Notes: generated from the sequence alone by a model not told the origin. Positions 45,628-55,640 are shown, numbered from the stretch's first letter. The stretch: DNA of 64,000 bases from Planctomycetota bacterium (GCA_028289345.1 JANQQL010000042.1:248001-312000), one strand, 5' to 3'. Program-made: numbers and translations.

Positions 45628-46332
45628 GTGAACGAACTGACTCGCCGCCAGGTCCTCAGAGCAGCGGCAGCCGCCGGACTTCTGGGAGGGACCACCGCGA
45701 GTGCACTCGCACGCAAGACACTCACGGTCCAGGAGCGAACCCAGGTCGACCGAGACTTCGTCCTGGAAGCGGGTATGACCGAGGCCGAGGCAGATTGTTG
45801 GGATGCCGCCAACCAGTTTGCGGGGGCGTATCTGGGGCTCGAGCCGATGGGTCAGGGCCACGAACACATCCACGCCATCCATGTGCTTCAGGAAAAGATG
45901 CTGAGCCGCCCCACGTACCGTCGCTATCTCGAAGCAGCGGGTGGGGGAGGGCGGCAGGTGGAGTCAGACTCCAGCCTGTCTTCCCTGGCAACTCCCGTGG
46001 ATCACGAGCCCGCCATCGAAAGCGGACTGACCGACGAAGAAGCCGAGTGCTGGTCCTTGCTCGCTCACTTTGCCAGTGAGTACGAGAGCCTCCCCAAGCT
46101 CCATCCCATGGAGGACCACGAGTTGCCCACGCCGTGTCCTTCTTACAAGCGCAGCTTCTCTCTCGCCCGACTCGACGTCGCTACGCCCCGAAGTAGCGGT
46201 TCCTCCTGCGAGGCAAGCTCGGTGGCTCCGCTCGCCTCATCGAGAAGTGCCAATCGAGAGGTGTCGCTCCAGATTGTTGACTTTTCCTCTCCGTTGACGT
46301 CATCGCTGTCACGCCAAACCGCAGACCTCTGA
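45628..46332 (+). CDS. Tat-signal protein with duplicated helical motif, frameshifted at the 3' end
   Basis: The GTG at 45628 has CGGAGG six bases upstream. The product opens with a twin-arginine signal (LTRRQVLRAAAAAGLLGG...ASALA), so it is exported folded. The first repeat runs from GMTEAEADCWDAANQFAG to HAIHVLQEKMLSRPTYRRY. The second starts SGLTDEEAECWSLLAHFASE, but after DHEL (about 46125) the match continues only in another frame as HAVSFLQAQLLSRPTRRRY and stops at 46196. The undisturbed frame given here carries a meaningless Ser-rich tail to 46332. A single missing base near 46126 explains this. Function unknown; the His/Cys/Glu content could bind metal. Confidence 0.72.
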   Translation: MNELTRRQVLRAAAAAGLLGGTTASALARKTLTVQERTQVDRDFVLEAGMTEAEADCWDAANQFAGAYLGLEPMGQGHEHIHAIHVLQEKMLSRPTYRRYLEAAGGGGRQVESDSSLSSLATPVDHEPAIESGLTDEEAECWSLLAHFASEYESLPKLHPMEDHELPTPCPSYKRSFSLARLDVATPRSSGSSCEASSVAPLASSRSANREVSLQIVDFSSPLTSSLSRQTADL

Positions 46333-46455
46333 TTCGGGAATCCCCGGGAAGCTCTCCCAATCGGGGAGATCCTTTGAGACTTCCGCTCACCCAGGATGGC
46401 GCGAGTGTGCGAAACTGAATGCACGATCGGCTGGTTCAAGTCAGGAGAATGAAGC

Positions 46456-46917
46456 ATGACGCGTTGGGCATGGCTGTGGATGTGGGGACTCGTCGGGTGT
46501 GTCGGTCAGAGTCAAGTCGAACAAGAGGTTCGCGAAGTGCTGCGGTTCATGGAGCAAGCCGAGCGAGATTTGGATAGTGACAAGATCCTTTCGCTGCTTT
46601 CCCCCGAGTTCTCCATGTTTGCCGACGGACATCGGGTGGACCATGACACCACCGTGCAGCAGATTCAGTCGACGATGCCATTGCTCCAGTCCTTCCACGC
46701 CTCATTTCAGGACATCGAAGTGATTGTCCTCGGTCCGAACACTGCCGTGAGTTCGATGAAGTTTCACGATGTCATCACCAACGCCGAAGGAGAAGTGTCC
46801 ACCATGTGGGGCCCTTCCACGATGGTTTGGCGCAAAGAAGACGAGCAATGGAAGATGCTGTTCGCGGATTCGGACCACTATCCGGTGACTGCAGAGAGCT
46901 CGCCGACGGATTCGTGA
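46456..46917 (+). CDS. NTF2-like (DUF4440-type) lipoprotein
   Basis: 153 residues. ATG with AGGAG nine bases upstream; signal peptide with lipobox GLVGC. The rest follows the SnoaL/DUF4440 pattern: VLRFMEQAERDLDSDKILSL, SPEFSMFADGHRVDHD, VLGPNTAVSSMKFHDVIT and a closing TMVWRKEDEQWKMLFADSDH. A second NTF2-fold gene lies 1.1 kb away on the other strand, but the two are not close in sequence. A binding or small-molecule role in the envelope is inference. Confidence 0.85.
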   Translation: MTRWAWLWMWGLVGCVGQSQVEQEVREVLRFMEQAERDLDSDKILSLLSPEFSMFADGHRVDHDTTVQQIQSTMPLLQSFHASFQDIEVIVLGPNTAVSSMKFHDVITNAEGEVSTMWGPSTMVWRKEDEQWKMLFADSDHYPVTAESSPTDS

Positions 46918-46936
46918 GTGAGGCCTCGGGACGACG

Positions 46937-49483
46937 TCAGGAGTCGTGCAATGCCGCGAGCTTCTCTTGAGTCGTCGCATCCAGTTCCCACTCGAATCGT
47001 TGCGGATGCGACCGAGGCGCGATGTCGAGAACCGGACCCTGATCCGTCATCGGTTCCACAGTCATGAGCCGGGGATTGCCTTCCCACGGAGTGAGGGCAA
47101 TGAGGCGGATCCTGTACTCGCCTTTCTCGGGAACCCGAAAGTGAATCACTCCACTTTCGCGGAACTCGGTCGGTTGGGGGAGAATGCTTTGAAGGTCGTA
47201 GGGCAAGGTTTGGGAGAGTGGCTCTAGCTCTAGCCGGACGGAGGATGGCAAGGGGGAAGCGGATTCTGGAAGCATGGCGAGCTGCAACGCCGGTCCATCC
47301 GCCAAAACCACCGTCTGAATGCCTTCCTCGAGGAGGATTGTTTTCCGTCCGTGGTTGCGTCCGATGAACTCGACCTCGACCTCGTGGTGCCGGGACGTCG
47401 CAAAGTTCATCCGTCCGAGGGAATCGGTGTCAAGCCAACGGCGTTCTCCGGAGAGACGAACGAAAGCTCCGGCAATCGCCTCGTGGTTCGTGTCGACGAC
47501 TCGCAGCTCGGTCCAGCGGAGTTGTCCGCGCAGATCGATGATCCATGGATCTTCCCGCGAGCAATCTCCGGTTTCGAGCTTGCGCGGGGAGCTTTGCCAG
47601 ACCTCCTGCTCATCGGTGCCACTGAAAGCTCGAAGGGTGACGGGTTCAGGAAGTCCGGTGATCCAGAACCAGCCGTGCTGCTGACGAACTTGAGATTCTC
47701 GGGACTCGCTCCGCACTCGGAGTTCCACGGAGCCATGGGGAATGTGGGGATCGAGCAACACCTTGCCGAACCAACGCTCTTTCTCCGTGAGGACAAAGTC
47801 AGCGTTCTGCGACACTGCGGAGAGATCTCGTTTCGCGGGTGTGGCGAAGTGATTCTTGACGGCTCCGATTCGCAGGGGAAGGGGCCATTCACCGTGGATC
47901 CAGTATTCGCCGTCGGCATTGGTGGTTGCCTTCTCGTCGCTGCTGAGCACCCTTCCGCGATAGACCGTGACCGTTGCTTCCGGCACCGGCTCACCATTGG
48001 CGTCCACGACCTTGCCCCAGGCGATGAGGGGCCGCGTGGGAGCGACGATCTCTCCGAGGTCCCAGGGGCCGCTCCGAGGGACCGATTGGGTGGCAAAGGC
48101 CTGGGCCCCTTGGGGAGCTCCCTGGGGGGCAACCAGCAGGGTGAAGAAGCCGGGGGACCCCTCGGGAAGACCGCGGGCAACGATTTCGAACCGGCCGTCG
48201 TCGTCGGTACGACTGTCCCATTGATAGATCTCAGGCCGTCCCGGCAATTGCCAGGCGGGGGCCACGGGGGTGTGTTTCCAACCCAGAGAGCGGTTGGCGT
48301 AAGGCTCCCCCGTTTCGTCCACGAGACGGCCGCACACGCGAACCAGCGAGACAGCGAACCACATCTCGACGCGGCGCGTGCTGTGGGCCTGCAATTCGAC
48401 GTCGACGGCCGATTGCAATCCCGACTTCAGCGACTCCCCATGGAATTGGAGCTGGCGGTCGGCGGGCACTTGCAAGGTCAGTGGCCCATCCGCAGGCACC
48501 CAGAAATACCGAGCGCCGTTGCGCGGGACGGACTGATGAGGATCGGTGACGCCAATGGTCACGGCTTCCGGGAATGGCTCTCCTTGATCGTCGCAAGGAG
48601 CCAAGATCAGCGTGCCCATCGGTGGCGCGATGAGTTCCAGCGGATCTGTGGGGAGGTTCTTTGGGTCGATCCAGGCAACGTCCGATTTCTGCGCCGAAGA
48701 CCCAATGCAAACGTACTGAGCTTCCGGCCAAGAGGTGTGACTTCGGGAGGAGGAGAGAGTGCGTCCGATGCGAGGGAATCTCGCAAGCCCCTGGCGATTC
48801 GTGGCGACGACTGCTTCCAGCCGGTCACCCATCACGAAGTTGGCACAGAACATGATCGGTTCGACCTTGCACTCCGTGTAGAGATGCACCGGTGCATTCA
48901 CCACCGGAGAGCCGCTCTCGTCCACGACGCGCACTTCCAAGGACTGTCGTCGGTACACCGTCAACAAGGGAGGGACGGGAGACTCCAGCCCGATCCAGCC
49001 CTCCCCGTGCCAGTCATCATTCTCCGCAAAGAGAAACACCTGGCTCCCTTTGTGTTCCACGAGGACATTGCCGTTCCGGTCGGGATCCAAACGCGTGCCC
49101 AAGCGTCGAATCCACTGTTCCGCGCCCGCGTTCATGGCGGCGTAGTCATGCGCACGGAGTTGAGGGTTGCGGTGGTAGACCCAGACGCTCAATCCGGGAA
49201 CGGATGCGCCGTGCGGGTCGCGGATCTCGACGTCGGTGAACTCGCCAGCCGTGGAAGGCGTGAGCCGATCAGCGAGCGCCGCGTCGAAAAGAGACGCGTC
49301 GACTCGCTTTGTTTTGTCGGCAACGGATGGGTGGGGCGCGTCATCCTGGATCGATGGATGGTTCTTCGACAGGATCGAGTCGGTCGAATGCGAGGCCTCT
49401 TCCTCCAAGCGGAAGAACATCCACATGGCGACGGCCAGGGCCACGACGGCGAAGAAAACCACTCCCTTGCCCGACAACGACAT
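46937..49483 (-). CDS. Large exported protein with carboxypeptidase-regulatory-like (Ig-type) domains
   Basis: 848 residues. ATG at 49483 with AAGGAA eight bases upstream; a single N-terminal membrane segment (VVFFAVVALAVAMWMFF) anchors it. The body contains repeated beta-sandwich units with the signature of CarboxypepD_reg/DUF4198-like domains: VEIRDPHGASVPGLSVWVYH, VRVVDESGSPVVNAPVHLYT, GRLVDETGEPYANRSLGWKH, GKVVDANGEPVPEATVTVYR and LRVVDTNHEAIAGAFVRLSG. No catalytic site is visible, so a structural or adhesive role is likely. It converges on the small lipoprotein gene with 19 bases between stops. Confidence 0.85.
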   Translation of the reverse strand: MSLSGKGVVFFAVVALAVAMWMFFRLEEEASHSTDSILSKNHPSIQDDAPHPSVADKTKRVDASLFDAALADRLTPSTAGEFTDVEIRDPHGASVPGLSVWVYHRNPQLRAHDYAAMNAGAEQWIRRLGTRLDPDRNGNVLVEHKGSQVFLFAENDDWHGEGWIGLESPVPPLLTVYRRQSLEVRVVDESGSPVVNAPVHLYTECKVEPIMFCANFVMGDRLEAVVATNRQGLARFPRIGRTLSSSRSHTSWPEAQYVCIGSSAQKSDVAWIDPKNLPTDPLELIAPPMGTLILAPCDDQGEPFPEAVTIGVTDPHQSVPRNGARYFWVPADGPLTLQVPADRQLQFHGESLKSGLQSAVDVELQAHSTRRVEMWFAVSLVRVCGRLVDETGEPYANRSLGWKHTPVAPAWQLPGRPEIYQWDSRTDDDGRFEIVARGLPEGSPGFFTLLVAPQGAPQGAQAFATQSVPRSGPWDLGEIVAPTRPLIAWGKVVDANGEPVPEATVTVYRGRVLSSDEKATTNADGEYWIHGEWPLPLRIGAVKNHFATPAKRDLSAVSQNADFVLTEKERWFGKVLLDPHIPHGSVELRVRSESRESQVRQQHGWFWITGLPEPVTLRAFSGTDEQEVWQSSPRKLETGDCSREDPWIIDLRGQLRWTELRVVDTNHEAIAGAFVRLSGERRWLDTDSLGRMNFATSRHHEVEVEFIGRNHGRKTILLEEGIQTVVLADGPALQLAMLPESASPLPSSVRLELEPLSQTLPYDLQSILPQPTEFRESGVIHFRVPEKGEYRIRLIALTPWEGNPRLMTVEPMTDQGPVLDIAPRSHPQRFEWELDATTQEKLAALHDS

Positions 49484-49660
49484 CGGCAGATTCCTTGGAG
49501 CTTGGTCAGTGGGGGGCTGCAAGCCACAAGAGTCTACGAGCCAGCCTCAGACATCGCGAGCCGCCGCAGGCTCGGTCGCTCCTTCCCTTCCATTCGCGGA
49601 CCGAATCCGTCGATGCGCATCCACGGGGCGCCACTCCACCCGAACCTGCTTCGGCGTTCC

Positions 49661-51361
49661 TCAGCGAAGCGTTTGGCGGAGGGGTGCGTCGCTCAGCTCC
49701 TCCGTTCCTGCCGGCGAAAACAGCTCGCCTTCTTCACGAACAGAGACTCGTTCCGGCGCACTGTCGGCCGCTTTCCAAGGGTGCAGGCCGCGGAGGTCCG
49801 ATGGCGGAATGCCCTGGCCGTGGCCATTGGACCAGGAGCCGCTGGGAGGCTGCCTCACCGGCTGTTGGGAGAACGACTGAAAAGTGAGATCGAGCCCCAC
49901 GTATTCTTCGGGAATCACCAGTTTGTGGGTCCATTCTCCGTGCTTGTCGAGGGTGCCCCCGGCCACCAGCTGGATGGGTACCGGAGTGCCGTTGATCTCT
50001 GTGAGGAACAAGAAGGCGGAAGCAAGGGGCTCTCCGCCGCGGGTGTGGAGGAGCAGACGATCTCCTGGAATCAGCGTGGTGCGAGACGCCTGGAGGTAGA
50101 GGTCGTTCCCAGCGAAGACATAGACTCGTCCCTCGTCGCGCCCGGAAGTGGCGAGGGAGTTGTAATTCGGCGCTCCGACGATGATGTCGTGAAGGCCGTC
50201 GCCGTTCACATCGCCAGCACCAGCCACCGAGTCGCCGAAGAGCGAGTTTCTGTCATCGGGAACGAAAGCATACAGCAGCCGCAGAGTCCGGCCCGAGTAG
50301 AGGTACGCCGCCCCCCGGTTGGGCTGCAAATCAAAGGGTGCGCCCACGACCAAGTCGGTCCAACCGTCTCCGTTCACATCTCCAGCACGAGCGATGGCGT
50401 TCCCAAAGCTCGACGGGTCCTGGTTGATGCCAATGAGCTCGGCGAGAATCCCGCGAGTCCGGCCGGAGTAGATGTAGACCTTGCCTCGGAAGTTGTCGTA
50501 GCCGTCGGCGCCGACCGCGATGTCGTCGTACCCGTCGCCATCCACGTCATCGACGCTGGCAATGGCAGGGCCAAAGTTGTCGAGCAACGTTCCCGTGAAT
50601 CGCTCGAGCATCTCTCCGGTCTTGCCCGAGTACACCTCGACGCGAGGAGAATTGGCGCCATCGACAAAGGCGGTTCCCCAGAAGCAAAAATCGTCGAAGC
50701 CATCGGCATTGAAGTCGCCGGCTGTTGCGACAACGAGCCCTAGTAAGTCGCTGCTCTGGCGTCCAATGTAGGTGTATACCGGTTCTTCTTGCAGGCCTGA
50801 ATATACGTATACCTTTCCAGCCTGAAAAGGGGCGAAGGGGGTGTGGCGCGGAGCACCGACGATTAGGTCAGGGGTTCCGTCGGCATCAATGTCGCCTGCG
50901 TTGGCAAGGCTTGCTCCATAGAAGTCATCGCATTTCTCGCCCCATCGTGCAGACGCGACGGAGCCCGGATCGAGATGAGAATCCACTCTTCCTTGGCGCG
51001 ATCCGCAATCCCCCCGGGCACGGTCATACCCAACGACAAAATCGTCTCGATTGTCGCCATCCAACCTTCCGACACTCACGCCGCGAACGCGAGTGAAATC
51101 ATCGACTCCCTCGTAAGAACGTATGAGGGAGCCATCGAATCCGGAGCGAAGATCGAGTCGCCCTTCAACAGTGAAACCAATCCCCGACACCAGTAGATCT
51201 GCGTGCCCGTCTGCGTCGACGTCGCCCGCAGAGGCGACGTCGACACCGAGTCGGTCCTGCCGAAACTCGCCGTGCCAGGTGTAGAGAGTCTGTTGCCCAC
51301 TGGCGAACCCCGTGCAAAAAGCGCTTGCGATTAGTGCTTTCGAGGCCTTGGAAGCCATCAT
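49661..51361 (-). CDS. Secreted FG-GAP repeat protein
   Basis: 566 residues. ATG at 51361 with AGGAG eight bases upstream; signal peptide ends near FASGQQ. Six or seven FG-GAP/integrin-alpha-type blades follow, each with a DVDADGHADLLVSG-like calcium loop (for example GDIDADGTPDLIVGAPRH, GDFNADGFDDFCFWG, DDVDGDGYDDIAVGADG, GDVNGDGWTDLVVGAPFD). They should form a beta-propeller at the cell surface. After about residue 480 the sequence loses this pattern and becomes Ser/Pro/Gly-rich, which may be an unusual tail or a late frameshift. A remnant of another gene ends five bases before its start codon. Confidence 0.88.
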   Translation of the reverse strand: MMASKASKALIASAFCTGFASGQQTLYTWHGEFRQDRLGVDVASAGDVDADGHADLLVSGIGFTVEGRLDLRSGFDGSLIRSYEGVDDFTRVRGVSVGRLDGDNRDDFVVGYDRARGDCGSRQGRVDSHLDPGSVASARWGEKCDDFYGASLANAGDIDADGTPDLIVGAPRHTPFAPFQAGKVYVYSGLQEEPVYTYIGRQSSDLLGLVVATAGDFNADGFDDFCFWGTAFVDGANSPRVEVYSGKTGEMLERFTGTLLDNFGPAIASVDDVDGDGYDDIAVGADGYDNFRGKVYIYSGRTRGILAELIGINQDPSSFGNAIARAGDVNGDGWTDLVVGAPFDLQPNRGAAYLYSGRTLRLLYAFVPDDRNSLFGDSVAGAGDVNGDGLHDIIVGAPNYNSLATSGRDEGRVYVFAGNDLYLQASRTTLIPGDRLLLHTRGGEPLASAFLFLTEINGTPVPIQLVAGGTLDKHGEWTHKLVIPEEYVGLDLTFQSFSQQPVRQPPSGSWSNGHGQGIPPSDLRGLHPWKAADSAPERVSVREEGELFSPAGTEELSDAPLRQTLR

Positions 51362-51365
51362 CGTT

Positions 51366-51599
51366 TCACTCCTGCGGATCCGGCGGGCAGGGAAGCTCGG
51401 GAATGATCTGTACCTCACCCTCGCTGCAGTTTACGTCAAACGCCATGACGTAGCCCGGGGAGACGAGGACTAGCTTTTCCGTCCGACTCGGGTTTCCTCC
51501 CTTCACGGGGAAGATGTTTCCATAGTAGCCCGGGTACGGGGCGAGGACCTCACTGCGGTAAACCGCACTCCAGAGTCCCGACGTGGTGTCTTTGTGGAT
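51366..51599 (-). pseudogene. 3' fragment of an unknown gene
   Basis: On the - strand, 77 codons are open from just after a stop (51600-51602) to a TGA at 51366-51368, five bases before the FG-GAP gene start. The peptide has protein-like content (SGLWSAVYRSEVLAPYPGYY, LVLVSPGYVMAFDVNCSEGE) but no start codon or ribosome site at its head. The position suggests the truncated C-terminus of the gene once upstream in this operon. It could also start at an internal ATG as a 24-residue peptide. Confidence 0.4.
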
Positions 51600-52267
51600 T
51601 CAATATCAAGCGATGAGTTTGCCACATCGCATTGCGAGCGCCGTTCGTCAGTGACCATTCGCTGACTTGTCGATCGTCATCTGTTGTTTGGGACCCTTGT
51701 GTGAGTACCACATTGTTCAAGGCTTCCTCTCGGAGGCGACGTTCCTTCGTGCTTCGGATGGCTCGAGGGATTTGGTGAGTGCTGACATCACAAACTCCAA
51801 GAGAGGTCGTTAACAGAAACCCGACCCAAGAGCTCGTTTTGCAGCCACGGAGGGGAAGAGTGATCGCTAGCCAGGGTAAGCATGCACATCGCGAGGGGCA
51901 CTCGTTCCCGAGAGTCGGCCAACGCTCCTCCTCGCTCGAGTGAACCAGCAACCGAGTTCCAGCCACCCGCGTCCTCCCACTTCACCACCAACCACTCGCC
52001 ACCAAAGGCGCGTCCGCGGAGCCGTCGGGGGTGCAATGTTGCGGCGAGGACATGTCGGAGGGCCAGTGCGCCCACCCTTGCGTCAGCTCAAGCGCGAAGC
52101 TGGCCCGGAGACCTGAGCGGAGTCCAAGCGTCCTCCCACGAAAAAGGACGGAGCGGGTCCTCGCAAGCGCATTGCACACCCGACGGCGACCCGACCCGCT
52201 TTCTCCCCAGACTCCGTCAACCACCCACCGGTCGAAGACCAATTCAGCGTCGCAAAACCCCGAGACC
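51600..52267. other. 668-bp region without a supported gene
   Basis: Lies between the gene remnant and the helicase stop. One - strand frame at 51788-52075 (95 codons, with GGEWLVVKWEDAGGWNSVAG) looks slightly protein-like but matches nothing I know and has no clear ribosome site. Overall it looks like decayed coding DNA. Confidence 0.35.
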
Positions 52268-54283
52268 CTAACGCCGCCGCCCGGCTGCCCGAGATTGCTG
52301 CAACCGGCGCCCCTTCCCCTTGCCCCGTCCGGAGGACCGAGTGAACGCCCCGAGCTTTGGATGCTGAGACAAGTCCTCCATCTCGAACAAGAACCGACTC
52401 GGCTCTGTCTCGCGCGTGCGCCCCCACTTCACTCGGGTTCCCGCCACAGTGATGGTCAGTCGTTCCCGAGCGCGAGTGATGCCCACGTAGCAAAGGCGCC
52501 GTTCTTCTTCGAGGTTGCGACCTTCTTTCAACGATCGCTCGTGGGGAAGAATGCCTTCCTCCATCCCCACCAAGTAGACCTCCGGGAACTCCAGTCCCTT
52601 GGCGCTGTGGAGCGTCATCAACGTGACCGCGTCGCGTCCCTTGTCTTCTTTCTTTTGGTCGTCCCACTCCGCCAGCGCCACCTCGTCCAAGAATGTCGCA
52701 AGGGAGGCTTTCCTGCCCTTGCGCCGCTGGTGCAAGGCAATGCCGTCGAGGAGTTCTTCGACACCCCGCCAGCGAGACTCCTGATCCTGAGAGGAGGGGA
52801 ACAATCGCGTGATCTCGGCTCGATAGCCAACCTCTTCCACCAGCTTGCGCGCGAGATCTGCCGGTCGTGATCCTTCCGACGCCTCTTGGAAACGCTTCAT
52901 CGTCTTGTGGAACTCGGAAACCTTGCCTGCGGCAATTGCGTTCAGGCCCGCGCTTTCCAGATCTCCGCCAAGGACTTCCCAGAGAGGCACCCCCGTTCGA
53001 ACTGCATGGTCCAAGAGCTTCTGGACCGCCGTCTTGCCAATGCCACGCGGTGGCGTGTTGATGATGCGAAGCAGGGAAACCTCGTCCTGGGAATTGGAGA
53101 GGAACTTCAGGTAGGCCAGGACGTCGCGCACCTCGCGCCGATCGAAGAACGACATGCCGCCCACCACGATGTAGGGAATGCGGGCGCCACGCAGTTCTTG
53201 TTCGAACAGCCGCGGCTGCTCGTTGGTCCGAACCAGGATCGCGAAGTCCTTGGGCGAGATGCCTTTCTCTCGCAACCGCGACTCGATGTCCCGAACCACC
53301 GCTTTGGCTTCCGCGGCCTCGTCCGCCATCATCGCAAAACGCGGTTTGGAGCCAGACGGGATGGTGGGGCGCAACACCTTCTCGTGGCGCTCCCCGTTGC
53401 GGGCAATCAACCGGTTGGCCAGGGCGAGGATCGGCGCGGCGGAGCGGTAGTTCTCTTCCAGGCGCACGGTCTTGGTGCTGTTCCAGTCGTCCGGAAAGTC
53501 AAGGATGTGACGCACTTCGGCGCCGCGCCAGCCATAGATTGACTGGTCATCGTCGCCGACCACGCACAGGTTCTGATGGCCTTCGGCCAGCTGCTTCACG
53601 ATGCGGTACTGGATTCCGTTGGTGTCCTGGTATTCGTCCACGAGGATGTGATCGAACCGGTTGGCCTCGGCGCGCAACGCTTCGGGGTGGTCGCGAAACA
53701 GAGTCTCGGTCATCATCAGGAGGTCGTCGAAGTCGAGCGCGCCGGCAAGCTTCAGAGCCTCTTGGTAGCGGACGTAGGCGTGGGCCACGACCGGGTCTTC
53801 GTCCGCGTCCACCGAAGCCTCGTTCGCGCCCAGTCCGCGGGCTTTCCACTCGCGAATCCGGGCCAGCAGTGCGCCTGGCTTCACGCGATCGTTGCCCACC
53901 CGCAGTTCTCGAAGCGCGGAACGGGCGATGCTCTCCTGATCGCCCCGGTCGTAGATGGCAAACCGTGACGGAAATCCCAGTTTGCGAATGTGGCGCCGCA
54001 GGATGCGCAGGCACAAGGCATGAAAAGTGGAGATCTCGGGGACATCGTCGCTGCGTTTGGGCAGCAGCTCCAGGCAACGTTCCAGCATTTCCCGCGCCGC
54101 CTTGTTGGTGAACGTGACGCCAAGGATGCGGGAAGGCCGTGTGCCCTTTTGGATCAACCGCGCAATTCGGTAGGTGATGACTCGGGTCTTGCCAGTCCCC
54201 GCACCCGCCAACACGAGGAGGGGGCCGGAGCTGGTTTCCACCGCTTCCTGTTGCGCGGAGTTCAAGGAGGGTCGGCTGATCAA
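52268..54283 (-). CDS. UvrD/Rep-family DNA helicase
   Basis: 671 residues, close to Rep in length. SF1A 3'-5' helicase working in repair or replication restart. Motifs in order: Q motif LNSAQQEAV, motif I VLAGAGTGKTRVITYR, motif Ia GVTFTNKAAREM, motif II ILVDEYQDTN, motif III CVVGDDDQSIYGWRGAE, motif IV VRLEENYRS, motif V TLMTLHSAKGLEFPEVYLVG and motif VI CYVGITRARERL. All key residues are present. TTG start at 54283 with GGAG eight bases upstream; longer in-frame readings would run into the divergent gene's promoter. The last ~20 residues are Arg/Gly/Lys-rich, perhaps for DNA contact. Confidence 0.94.
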   Translation of the reverse strand: MISRPSLNSAQQEAVETSSGPLLVLAGAGTGKTRVITYRIARLIQKGTRPSRILGVTFTNKAAREMLERCLELLPKRSDDVPEISTFHALCLRILRRHIRKLGFPSRFAIYDRGDQESIARSALRELRVGNDRVKPGALLARIREWKARGLGANEASVDADEDPVVAHAYVRYQEALKLAGALDFDDLLMMTETLFRDHPEALRAEANRFDHILVDEYQDTNGIQYRIVKQLAEGHQNLCVVGDDDQSIYGWRGAEVRHILDFPDDWNSTKTVRLEENYRSAAPILALANRLIARNGERHEKVLRPTIPSGSKPRFAMMADEAAEAKAVVRDIESRLREKGISPKDFAILVRTNEQPRLFEQELRGARIPYIVVGGMSFFDRREVRDVLAYLKFLSNSQDEVSLLRIINTPPRGIGKTAVQKLLDHAVRTGVPLWEVLGGDLESAGLNAIAAGKVSEFHKTMKRFQEASEGSRPADLARKLVEEVGYRAEITRLFPSSQDQESRWRGVEELLDGIALHQRRKGRKASLATFLDEVALAEWDDQKKEDKGRDAVTLMTLHSAKGLEFPEVYLVGMEEGILPHERSLKEGRNLEEERRLCYVGITRARERLTITVAGTRVKWGRTRETEPSRFLFEMEDLSQHPKLGAFTRSSGRGKGKGRRLQQSRAAGRRR

Positions 54284-54388
54284 GGGGATTCTCCGTCGAC
54301 CCCTCCCCAGGCTCGTCCCCAGGAAGGTAGGATGCCGCGATTCCGAAAAAGGGCGCGCATCATAACGCGACTGTTCGAGGGGCCAACC

Positions 54389-55495
54389 ATGGGGTTGCCG
54401 AGTCTTGTCTGGTTTGTTGCATGCACTTCTGTGTTCGCGATGGAGCCGGAGAAGGACGTGTATCAGGTGGCCGTGGAAGAGTTCCTCGAGGCCCCGGCGG
54501 ACGTGCAGCTGGAAGTGGTCGAGGAAATCACTCGACGCATCGAGAGCACCGTTCACTCAGAGCTCCGCAAACTCTTGGACTTGCGGGATCAGGCGCGGCG
54601 GGACGTGGAGATCCAAGCCGCCGTGTCTCGCCAATACCACGACCCGGCGATCTATGCCCCGGGCAGAGTCACTCGTCGGTTTGCAGATCCCGAGTCTTCT
54701 CAGGTGCGTCGAGTGGCGGAGCGATTCCGTCCCTACAACAACATGCCGTCCTTCCTGCGGTCGGTGCGCTACGACTTTGGCGAAAACGAACTGTTCTTCG
54801 AAGAGCGGCAACTCACTCCCGAAGACCGCTTGTACAACTTCCTCGAAGGCAACATCCCCGAGGTCGATTTGTTGGTTGCTTGGTTGCAGAAGCAGTTCGA
54901 TCACCGCAAGGATTTGGACGATCTGGCCCGGCACTTCCAGCACGTTTACTGCAGTCTGGAGGGGGAGTGCTATGAGGACGTCACCATCTACGACGCCTTC
55001 GCTTCGGAAGAGTCGATGGACATGCCGGATGTGGACACGATCCCGTTTGCGATCCACATCAAGCGTGACAAGAGCTTCAAGTCACCGATTCCCGCAACCT
55101 CGAAACGCAAGAGGCTGTATTCCTCGATCAAGAAGGATTTCCTGAAGTTCTATCAGCACCGGTCCTTTGTCGAGGAAGCGTCCCATCTGTTCGTGAACCC
55201 CCACGACTGGGTGCGAGAGGATCACGAGGGAGTACGGCCGAATCTGCTGTACGTGATTGCGTCCAAAGAAGAGGACGTCGAAGAGTTGGGGAGCTACTTC
55301 CGGAAACTCAAGGATCGGGAGCGCTTCATGAGGGACTCGAAGATCTTGGTGCGACGGGACAGAGACTGGAAGCAGGACATTCAGCAGTTCACCGACCGGC
55401 GCATCGAAGCTCGTTGGGAAGTGGCCGGCTCGGCCTATGACGTACTTCGGGATTACGGTTACTTGCGGGGAGAGGAAGAGCAAGACGGGCCATAG
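54389..55495 (+). CDS. Secreted protein of unknown function
   Basis: 368 residues. ATG with GAGGGG eight bases upstream. A short signal peptide (LPSLVWFVACTSVFA) is followed by a largely helical, highly charged protein (VYQVAVEEFLEAPADVQLEV, LRKLLDLRDQARRDVEIQAA) and a later mixed part with IKRDKSFKSPIPATSKRKRL. No domain is recognised. It is divergent from the helicase gene over 105 bases, where both promoters must lie. Confidence 0.8.
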   Translation: MGLPSLVWFVACTSVFAMEPEKDVYQVAVEEFLEAPADVQLEVVEEITRRIESTVHSELRKLLDLRDQARRDVEIQAAVSRQYHDPAIYAPGRVTRRFADPESSQVRRVAERFRPYNNMPSFLRSVRYDFGENELFFEERQLTPEDRLYNFLEGNIPEVDLLVAWLQKQFDHRKDLDDLARHFQHVYCSLEGECYEDVTIYDAFASEESMDMPDVDTIPFAIHIKRDKSFKSPIPATSKRKRLYSSIKKDFLKFYQHRSFVEEASHLFVNPHDWVREDHEGVRPNLLYVIASKEEDVEELGSYFRKLKDRERFMRDSKILVRRDRDWKQDIQQFTDRRIEARWEVAGSAYDVLRDYGYLRGEEEQDGP

Positions 55496-55640
55496 CCGGG
55501 CGGAACCTTGCGGTTTCCCAGACGCGGAGCGCTGAGCCCGCGAGCGTTGCCTTGCCGAGAATGCAGTCCACGCGCGGTCCATGAGCCCTGATCTTCGTCG
55601 TCGATCCCTCGGCGACCCAGAGTTTGTCGAAGACCGGCTC

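Noticed and set aside
47351..50743. 1130-codon open frame on the + strand
   Set aside because: It runs antisense through two real - strand genes with recognisable domains and good ribosome sites; long antisense frames are common in GC-rich DNA and this one contains no domain.
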